DNA from: Xylaria sp. FL1777
Lineage: Eukaryota; Ascomycota; Sordariomycetes; Xylariales; Xylariaceae
Direction of reading: 5' to 3'
Assembly (NCBI GenBank): GCA_022578965.1
Contig: MU400539.1
Location: forward strand, 124,001 to 188,000
DNA length: 64,000 nt
Below are positions 55,709 through 64,000 of the stretch, one piece after another (positions within the stretch are counted from its first letter, which is position 1; each line of letters starts with the position of its first letter). The position numbers and the translations under genes are program-made. A model generated the notes under the pieces. The model worked only from the letters and a program-made list of their open reading frames with translations. It did not search any database and was not told the DNA's origin.

Positions 55709-57221
55709 ATGTCTGCCTCTCCGACTCAGCCAACCAACCCAGCGAAACGTCCGCTCGAGGACGCGTCTTCGCCTTCTCGATCTAATGACCAGCCCGAGGC
55801 CAAACGACCAGCGCTTGATAAGGTCATTCATGCCGATCATGACGAAGAGCAACCTAAAATTCTCGAGAGTAATGGCGATAGTGTGCCAGCCCCAACGGAA
55901 GCCAACGGCACATCCAAAACAGATACTCACGATAAGCCCAGGATTAAGGACGAGCAGGGTGATACTATTGTGGGTGATGCCAATGAGTCTAAGGCTGCTG
56001 TGGTCACCCCTGCTGTTGTGACTGGTACGGCAGCAGTACCCACCGCAACTCCGGCCAACGCTGCAGATGAGACTGCCTGGATCCATGTGAGAGCTGTGAT
56101 CTCAAGCCCGGAGGCCGCCACTATAATTGGCAAGGGTGGTGAGAATGTTTCCAATATCCGAAGATTATCAGGTGCCAAGTGCACTGTCAGTGACTACCAG
56201 AAGGGTGCTGTAGAGCGAATTCTGACCGTTAGTGGCGTTGTTGATGCCGTTGCCAAGGTAGGCCTATATAGTTCTTGTGTTCTTCTATTACTGTATAACT
56301 GACACTACATAGGCATTTGGCTTGATTATCCGCACACTGAACAATGAACCTCTGGATGAGCCTTCGAGTGCCCAGTCGAAGACATACCCACTACGTCTCC
56401 TGATTCCACACGTGCTAATAGGATCTATCATTGGCAAAGGTGGCGTACGTATTCGTGAGATTCAAGACGCCTCGGGTGCTCGGCTGAATGCGTCGGATTC
56501 TTGCCTTCCCTTATCTAGTGAACGCTCTCTTGTTGTCATGGGGGTGGCAGATGCTGTGCATATTGCGACTTACTACGTTGGTAGCACGCTTCTTGAGCAA
56601 CTGAACGAACGGTTCGGAGGCCCGGCTGCCTCTGCCTACGCAACCCGAAGCGGCGGCCCGGCTGGTGCTGTACCCGGAGGAATGCAGGTAATCCCGTACA
56701 GCCCACAACCAGCGGGAGGTAATTATGGCCATCGCGAGAACTACGGAAGGCGTCCAGATCCCCGATCTCAACACTATCCTCCCGCACCATATGCTCAGCC
56801 ATATAATCCGCATGCGCCCGCTCCCCATCCCAACCCAAACGTTCCTATGCACTATCAACCTCAGGCTGGAGGATATGGCGCCGCTCCGCACATGCCTCCC
56901 CATCAAGCTGGTCATGTTGCTGGTCCTCAACATCATGGTGGCCCTCCAGCTCAGCCTATGCAAGGTGGTATGGCCGGTACACCGCTGACTCAACAGATTT
57001 TTATTCCAAACGATATGGTCGGCGCCATTATTGGCAAGGGTGGTTCTAAGATTAATGAAATACGAACGATCAGTGGCAGTGTTATTAAAATCAACGAGCC
57101 CCAAGACAACAGTAATGAGCGACTCGTGACCATCACAGGAACAGAAGAGTGTAATCGGATGGCACTCTACATGCTGTACTCTCGACTCGGTGAGCTGAAA
57201 ACCCAAAAAGCGGCCCACTAG
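55709..57221 (+). CDS. Three-KH-domain RNA-binding protein (PCBP/Rnc1/Hek2 type)
   Basis: Two exons: 55709-56257 and 56313-57221. The intron is GTAGGC to TAG, in phase 0. The product is 485 residues. KH1 (about 123-190), KH2 (208-275) and KH3 (408-478) each contain an intact IIGKGG loop, at 139-144, 222-227 and 422-427. An acidic, Pro/Ala/Thr-rich N-terminus precedes KH1. A Pro/Gly/His/Tyr/Gln-rich linker of roughly 120 residues separates KH2 from KH3. This is the layout of poly(C)-binding proteins, fission yeast Rnc1 and budding yeast Hek2/Pbp2, which bind pyrimidine-rich mRNA and affect stability and localisation. The long structured leader suggests post-transcriptional control. Which ortholog it is cannot be settled here. 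Confidence 0.92.
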
Positions 57222-60200
57222 TGCCGACTTAATACATCCATCACCCTAGGTCAAGACTAATACTCGCTCCTATATCCAGAAAGCGAGAAACACCGCATCT
57301 AAATTGTTACAACCCTTTCATTGCCTTCCGAATCCCTGGCACGATTTGCGTTTCCTCCGGCGCCCACTTTCATCTTCATTGCAACCGGCGACCTGTGGCT
57401 CTTGAGCTTCTCGTCTTGGAAGGGAGGTAATGGTGGTTGGTGGCGTCAAGGTTTGGTCATGGGCTGTTTCCATGTTTTCACAAGGTTATTTTGTCACAAA
57501 AGGTTCGGTATGGCTGGGACAGGAGAAGTTGCCAGCTATTGGTATGAAGACAGGTTGATACTTTGAGGGCGCTATTATAGCCCTTTAATATCTTTTTTAG
57601 ATGACAGTTCATCACATTACACTCGCGCTTTGCACCCGACCACCACAGTTCTACCTCGTGCCCCCTCGTGTCCCTTTCGTGTCCTAATCATTCAACCCTC
57701 CTTACCAGCCCGGGATTTCTTAGCGGCGTACCAATCATATTATCCGCTGGGGAACAACTGAACCCTACTCAGAGTGCCAATGCTAACTAGTTCACAGATA
57801 TAGCAATCATAATTAATGATGCCTGCTTTGTGCCACTGGATTCTCTCCACAGCAAAAGGATATGAGACGACTATTTGGCAGAGTTCGTGTACTTTTAGTT
57901 GTAATAGCCGAGATAAGCCGTGCAGATAGAGCAGCTATTCTGGTGCTAAGAGCACGCAGCGGCACATTATCCCGACCGACTGAGCCCTATGTAAGTATGT
58001 GACGAGTTTCAGTTTTGCTTCACTATGTTTGGTCAACGGAAATTGATATGAAGGATCGATCATTTAAATTTTGTTTTAGGATGCGATTTGGATGTCGCAC
58101 ATGATAATACTTCAATACCCGAAAGTTGTTGCTTTTGGCATTGTACAGTAATATTCTTGCTTAGACATGCTTGATGGAATACACGAAGCTACCATCCAAT
58201 GAAGTTGACTACACGTATAGGAATCGCTAGGAGAGACAGGGAAAGAGCTATGTCGTGCCTAATGTCCAAAGGGCTTGTAATATTGTTCGTCAAGAGAGTC
58301 GTCCGCAATGAGGATGACTAGCGACCGACCAAGACAATTTGCAAAAAAGAGAACTATTATAGATCCGTGCCGAATCCGGTATCGCATCCAACATCTATCT
58401 CTGACCCATCGAAGCACCCCATTAAGTCAAAGTTGTGCTATAGAGATAGGGATATTGAGTCGCATAGAAGCGCGAAAGTCAGCCAGCTACATTATGTCGC
58501 TGCACTTTACCAAAAGCTCATCTATTGACTTTTCATTAGCGTCACCCTACCCGACTCATCATTCCTTTACACACTGCATACTTAGCTCTTATCTAATTAT
58601 ACCATCTTGATTATGATCGACTCATCTTATTCCCATCTCGGGCTTTTCCCACAATGTGGTATATGTACCAACACGATCTTAAGGCGTCAACGGAATATAG
58701 CACACACGTTAGATCGCCCTTTGCCTATCCACTCTTTCCATATCTTAGTGGTAAGGAATAGCTCATAGCCATGATGCGTCATTTTCGTTTCGCGGAATAC
58801 CGCGGCCCTTTCCCTTCCCGCAACTCGCATCCTATGCGACCAATGTAGACCGCTTTTGGCTGTGTCGCCCTCCAAGCTGCAGGTGGTGTGCTCTGTCATT
58901 TGAGTTCGTGCATTTTCATTGGCACTGCTTCGAGATCTTTCGAAACTAGTGTTCTCTTGAATAAACCGACGCCCTGCGCCGACTTTAGGTGGCAGCTGCT
59001 TGGAGGATTCCGTGGCGAGGGGTATCCCCCATGTCTTTCCTAGTTAACGCAGCCAGCTCCCCGTCGCTCAAAGCGTTACGGGCCATCTGCAAGTTATCGC
59101 AGCTTTACAGAGATCCTCGTCCTCAGTGCACGAATATAACCGCACCAGCATCTCAACATATTTGTGAGAATAGAAAAGACTAGCAACATGATCATCCCCT
59201 CGAGGGGAGTTTTCCAACTATATTTTTATACATTCTTCGACTTTCGTGCTCGATTGGATTGGAGTACATGATCTGTAACAAGTACGAATGTTTGGACTTG
59301 CTCCCCAGAGACGCTAGAACGCTGGGGCAAGTTGATTGTGGGAATGACAGAAGTAGATCTATAGCGAGCACTCGAGGTGACAAAGGCTTGTACTCAAGGG
59401 CTTGGGGCGTGTTCAAATTTAACTAATGATTCTCTTCGGGTCTCAGGGTCGATTATCTCCCTCCCTCCATTTTCAGTTGGGGAGACTGGCTTTTATTTGA
59501 ACCAAATAGGCTTGGCTCTATTCTATACATTCTGGTGCATTCGTATTGTTAGCCTTATGTTGTTAGTTCTTCCTGCAGACAGAAGTGACCCTCGTCTCCA
59601 ACCCTTCGTAGCCAATAGAAGCTCACTAGTGTAACACCCGACACCTAAGATTGGCGTTGAGAATCTACGATGGTGATTTCGTTATCGCGCCAAGATGGCG
59701 GGAGAGCCATAGTCGCTAGCCTTGGAGATGCGTCGGGCGTCTCGAGTAGGTTATTTGGCGGCCTCATATTGTTACGAAATTTGAGCGCTTCAATAAGGGT
59801 TGTGCCATGAGTAGATATCTCCAGATATTCATTTATAACTGTCAATCCATCATCTAGAGGTGCTAAGGGGATTAGCTATGTGCTTTTTCATGAAAAATTC
59901 AAAGGATTTTTACGATGTTTGTGTGTCTCCATCAGTGGGATATATGTGGTGTCTCCCCATAGCTATAGGCTTAAGTGTTGTTGCTTTTACAACAAGCGTT
60001 CTTCCATAGAAGCGCAAAATCGGCCAGTTTAGTCCCCAAGGCTCTCGAAGCGTTTACTGAGGTACGAGTCGTACAATTTGTGTTTATGTTATGTTAGTAA
60101 GTATAAAAAAGCATTAAATTTGGCACGCCGACCTATCTCGCAGTCTGGCGCTACTTGGTATCGACATGTATCTTGAAATTAACGAAAATTGCTATGCGGA

Positions 60201-60557
60201 GAGTAGTTCTATATTTCTCATCGTTACTAATTATATGGAGATTTTAACAAAGTGAAACTATGGTTTCGACACTCACTATAGAGGAACGACTAGTCCCTTG
60301 CCTCGTATAACTAGGTAGGTGGTATCTCTGGGTACTCCTATAAATACAAACAAGCCCCCCTATCTTAAGACATTTTGTCGTTTTTCAGCACCGTAAGGAA
60401 GTGGAAGCCCTTTGAAACCATACCTAGTCACGTCTGGAAACCAAAATAGCACGACTACATGGACAGCATAACATAACTGCTATAAGACAACAAGCTGTGA
60501 TCTTCCGGGAGTGGCTCGGAAATACGCTCTGTGATGGATGGCAATTTTCATCGTCAG
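57222..60557. other. 3.3-kb gene-poor stretch
   Basis: No frame longer than about 100 codons and none with recognisable motifs, so no gene is called. The first few hundred bases are likely the 3' untranslated region of the KH gene. No tRNA cloverleaf, LTR or strong repeat was noticed. Composition is ordinary, so this is not another RIP block. Confidence 0.5.
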
Positions 60558-62205
60558 TTAGCTGACAGCCGGGGGGAGTGGAGAGTGAAGATTCTTCCCT
60601 TCTTCTTCTTCGTCGTCGTCTTCTTGTTGTTTATCACCTTCTTCTTGTTTTTCTTCTCCTTCTCTATAGTCGATGTGGCTTAGACTTTCATCTTCGTCTC
60701 CTATCGTCCGATGGGGTAGCTCAGGGCTCTGTGCATGAAACTGCACTTGGAAATCTTCCTGGGGGTGGGAGAAGGGACATGGAAGGAGGCGTGCCGCATC
60801 TCCGAACAGCTTCTTCCAGGCCCAGCACCATTTCTGCTCAGCGGGTAGTCTCATCCGCGGGAACTTGGGCAGTTTATCGACAGGAACACCCCCGGTGGGC
60901 ATCTTGCAGCGCTCGGCGTGGTTGGTCAGCGAGTCGACGGTGTCGAAGGTCTGCCAGCATAGTTTGCAATGGATTGGGCCGAGTTTGTGGTGTTTCTTTA
61001 AGTGCTGCCCCAGATGGCCGATGGAGTTGAAGCTCTTTAATACGCAGCTGATGTGTAGTTTGGGATCGTATTTGTAGAAGGGGCAGGCGAAGCGCCGACT
61101 ACCACTGGATTTACAGCATTCGGAACAGCGAGAGACACCTTTTGTAGCTCTACCATCTTGGGATGACTTGGCGATACTCAGTGTTTGGTAAAGTTGTGAG
61201 GATTCGCCATAGTCGTCCCTGGGAATCCATGATGGGGGGGCAGGTCCAACGGAGTGACTTGAAATTTGTGAGTCGAGAGGGAAATGCATAGAAGCATCTG
61301 TTGGGAATTCAGGCCACCCCGATGACACTGGATCCAAGGATATTCTTCCTAGCGATACCGGAATACCGCACGCTTGGGCAAATTGTTCTCCAGAATGAAA
61401 CGCACCTGCATCAGTGGCGTTGTTGTCGACAGCGACATGCTTGCGCTTCAGTCGAGCTTTAGACTCCAGGGGGGGTTGTTGGATATTCCGCGATGTTCCC
61501 CCAACAGAGCGCCTGGTTTCACTAATATGCTGTAGGGAATCACCAACATCGAATTGGGTGGGAAGTTGGCAAAGGGAGGCTGTGTCTTGTGGAGAGCCGC
61601 TGAGCAAATAAGGGCTCGTATTGTTATAGTTAGTGACCTCGGCTGGGGATGATGTACCATAAAAAGGCTCGTAGATAGGTACTGGTACAAGGCCGATTTT
61701 GCTTCTGCTCACATTCCAGGGTTCCGATACCAGATCGCTGCTCGGCTGTGCAGGTGCTTCACCCTGCGCGTTGGCGTTGAGATGGGTGCCGGGACCAACG
61801 TGGGTTAGGTAGGGAGGACGGGATCGCAAGGGCGAGAGTGTGTGTCCAGGATTCGATATTGCACACCCGGTGTCGTCGAATGGTGTTGCGGCTCTTTGGC
61901 TAAAGTTATGGGGTACACGGTTAGCCGTCTGCAGAGCCTCAAGACGAAGCGTATTGCGTGGGACGGATATATCATGGAGCGCTTCCTCCTCGACTGGCAC
62001 CCACTCCCCCGGGCAAAATTCACACCTTTGCTTTCCACAGTTCACACAGTATTCGTCGAGCGCAGCATTCCAAGGCCCGAATCCGCATTCGTTCTATGAC
62101 AATCTCATTAACGTGCCCCGTTTAGGTTTCGAGGTGCCGATTTCTTGCTCACACAGTACCAAACGGGTAGATGAGGTAACGCTTTCTTACGGGGCGTAGT
62201 ATCAT
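60558..62205 (-). CDS. Fungal C2H2-type zinc-finger protein with acidic tail
   Basis: The main exon runs on the minus strand from about 62096 to a stop at 60558-60560. An in-frame TAG sits immediately before AAC-GAA-TGC and looks like a splice acceptor. My best first exon is 62205-62155, starting ATG and using GTGTGA as donor (weak), giving about 529 residues. An N-terminal Cys cluster (ECGFG, then YCVNCGKQRCEFC) looks like a zinc ribbon. A long Ser/Pro-rich middle follows, with a KARLKRKH basic patch. Near the C-terminus, CPFYKYDPKLHISC, HLGQHLKKHH, CKLCWQTF and LTNHAERC form the paired degenerate fingers seen in a large lineage-specific fungal family. The tail is Glu/Asp/Gln-rich. A nuclear regulator is plausible but unproven. 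Confidence 0.75.
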
Positions 62206-63905
62206 GATGGCGTGAGCTTACTCGTTTCTTCTGAGACATTGGTATCTGGGCGAGCTGTAGGTTGCTCTCGGATAGAATGTGTACCAGGCATTCACAATAT
62301 GATCACGAGAACTATTTTCCGTTCGAAATTGGAATGTCTACGATCTATACTGTTAGCCGTTCTACTTGCCCTTGGAGTATTCCGGTTCATCTACCAACAA
62401 GGTTGACTTAGTTAGTCAATGTTCGTAGAAGCCCGTTCTATCAGGATGCGTTGCTGCTCAGCAGAGTGATCAAGCTTGACTTGGAACAAGTCCTTCTTGA
62501 CCTAGGCTATGATCGAAAGGCACTTATACAATGTACCTTTCGATCAAAGCCGTTGTTGGCAGCGGTATAGCATATTTGTCAGAGGTACCTTTTGATCAAA
62601 CACTTGATCACTACGCACTCTAGGTTCGCAGTCTTCTAGCACATAGGGAAATACCATTGGCTTAGCCTGACTAGTTTCATGCATCGAGGCGTCCATGCAA
62701 TGATACGAAATGCGGTGAAACCAGCATACAGCCACTCATTAAGTGGTATGAGAAACCGAGGAATTCTGGGACGTTCAACCTGGATAGGTGTCTAAATACT
62801 GCTGGCGGTCTTTTGCAGCCGAGAGTGACCGGAGACCGCTATTTAAGTACGACAATACAAGTGGAAAAGCCGAACTAGCTGACCTAAGAAGCCCGAACAG
62901 GGCGTTTTCGCTTATCGACGACTTGACGAATCGCGTCTCTTTCCAAAATAAGAGTTCTAGGTTAGATATTTGACATTGTTGTTCTACCAAGAAAGTATGG
63001 TATAAGACCGGTGTATAGCGACACTAGAGCTGGGTTGAAATATTTGCGCGAAAACCTCCCCGAAGGTCAAGCCAGGTCAGATGTCTGTCCAAATGTGCAT
63101 CTAATAGCTGATTACATTAATATTCAACATAGTTGTAGTGCGATTTGGTGAGTTGTGGTGGCTGGGGCTGATACAACCTCACCCCTCATCGGTTAAGCAG
63201 GGAAAAAGTTCTAACGGTGCGACTTACAACGGGATTGGCAAGGCATTGGTAAGCTGCTGAAACCGCAACACAACTTTCAACTGGGTCGAATTGGAACAAT
63301 CCAATTAGAGGTGTGTACAACTCTGGAATCTGCTCTTGACCAACCCAAGGCACCGATTCACGTTTTATAGGCTCAGATTGTTGGTGAGAAACACTGCCGA
63401 TGAACCTTACGTCACAGGCTCGAAAGATGCATACTATAGATGTTATCCATCAAAACATCAGTCTTTCTTGGTCCATACAATATGTACCTTTATATTTAAC
63501 AACCAGCCGTCCATATATGAGGCCATGGTGTACTAAATTGACACAGACCGGAGATGAAGTGGGGAAGATGGTTGCGAAGTTGATTAACTTGTAGGTTCAC
63601 TGAACAGTTGGAGACCATTGACATTGACATTACAATGACAAATTACGCCCTTCTGTCGTCTGAGGTTCGGTGGTCTGCCGGAATCATTCCGCGGCCCACA
63701 TTTACCACGTTCTACACCATGTATTCCTCTTCACCGGCCACATAGTTAAGCACCTATAACTACATAGTCTGATTTAGCTTCGTTTTGATTTGCTAGACTG
63801 CTTCAACAGAAGACGAAAACAGAAGATAGAAACATAAAATAGATTTCCTTAAGTTTCAGCATTCGAGAATCTCCCCACGGTCGACAACACTATTGCCACG
63901 CAGCC
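62206..63905. other. intergenic, divergent promoter region
   Basis: About 1.7 kb between the zinc-finger gene and the right-edge gene. No supported gene or RNA. Nothing repetitive stands out. Confidence 0.5.
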
Positions 63906-64000
63906 ATGGACTCTCAGCAGTTCCGAGAAGCAGCCATCGCATCCATTGACAACAGTGAGTTCCAGACGATGAATTGCCTACAAAGGCGTATCTGATAGAG
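63906..64000 (+). CDS. First exon of a probable aromatic-L-amino-acid decarboxylase (cut by the window edge)
   Basis: ATG at 63906 in good context (cagccatgg) opens MDSQQFREAAIASIDN. After 49 nt a consensus GTGAGT donor begins at 63955. The MDxxQFREAA-x-IDxI opening is typical of fungal group II PLP-dependent decarboxylases (DOPA/tryptophan/tyrosine type). The leader is ordinary. Only one exon is visible, so the catalytic region cannot be checked and the assignment rests on 16 residues. Confidence 0.45.

Noticed and set aside
57321..59845. Several 60-100 codon frames in the 3.3-kb gene-poor stretch
   Set aside because: No motifs, no coherent codon use, no splice partners; consistent with chance in ordinary DNA.
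1..64000. tRNA or rRNA genes
   Set aside because: None recognised by eye on either strand. A covariance-model search (tRNAscan-SE, Infernal) would be needed to exclude them firmly.

Overview
The window is nuclear DNA from a filamentous ascomycete, probably a sordariomycete. Genes are compact, with short GT-AG introns and CTAAC/CTGAC-type branch sites. The conserved genes are of Pezizomycotina type, and a 30-kb AT-rich block carries the scars of repeat-induced point mutation (RIP). GC-balanced, gene-rich DNA lies on both sides of the block (1-5675 and 36005-64000).

Left flank (1-5675): the 3' part of an unknown basic, serine-rich gene; an intronless DEAH-box RNA helicase (Dhr2-like, minus strand); and a three-exon SDHAF3/Acn9 succinate dehydrogenase assembly factor (minus strand) whose start codon lies 470 bp from the AT-rich block.

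AT-rich block (5676-36004): this is not featureless. It resolves into four nested, RIP-destroyed LTR retrotransposons, each with its own target-site duplication. Copia-A (5676-36004, minus sense) contains a chromodomain-bearing Ty3/Gypsy element (Chromo-1, 11210-19069, plus sense) and a second copy of the same Copia family in the opposite direction (Copia-B, 19568-34651, plus sense). Copia-B is itself split by another Ty3/Gypsy element (Gypsy-2, 22470-30173, minus sense). Once the insertions and duplicated target sites are removed, both Copia copies are exactly 7375 bp. All four Copia LTRs are 287 bp, the Chromo-1 LTRs are both 193 bp and the Gypsy-2 LTRs are both 495 bp. Damage is therefore almost purely base substitution. 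Degraded gag zinc knuckle, reverse transcriptase, RNase H, integrase and chromodomain can still be read through the mutations. Both Gypsy elements also carry a degraded reading frame on the strand opposite pol, between pol and the 3' LTR.

Right flank (36005-64000): a run of housekeeping genes, namely sec9 t-SNARE (12 exons, minus), a GTPBP1/2-type GTPase (plus), EMC6 (minus), a vezatin/Inp2-type membrane protein (plus), PCNA (plus), pyridoxal kinase (plus), dUTPase (minus), a probable CENP-K/Sim4 kinetochore subunit (minus) and a three-KH RNA-binding protein (plus). After a 3.3-kb stretch with no convincing gene come a C2H2-type zinc-finger protein (minus) and, at the right edge, the first exon of a probable aromatic-L-amino-acid decarboxylase. 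PCNA, dUTPase and CENP-K all serve S-phase or chromosome segregation. The first two have MluI-box-like sites upstream, but chance cannot be excluded. A 9-mer, TACTGCGTA, recurs six times in intergenic DNA.

Exon models were built by hand from splice motifs, reading phase and family resemblance. No database search was possible.
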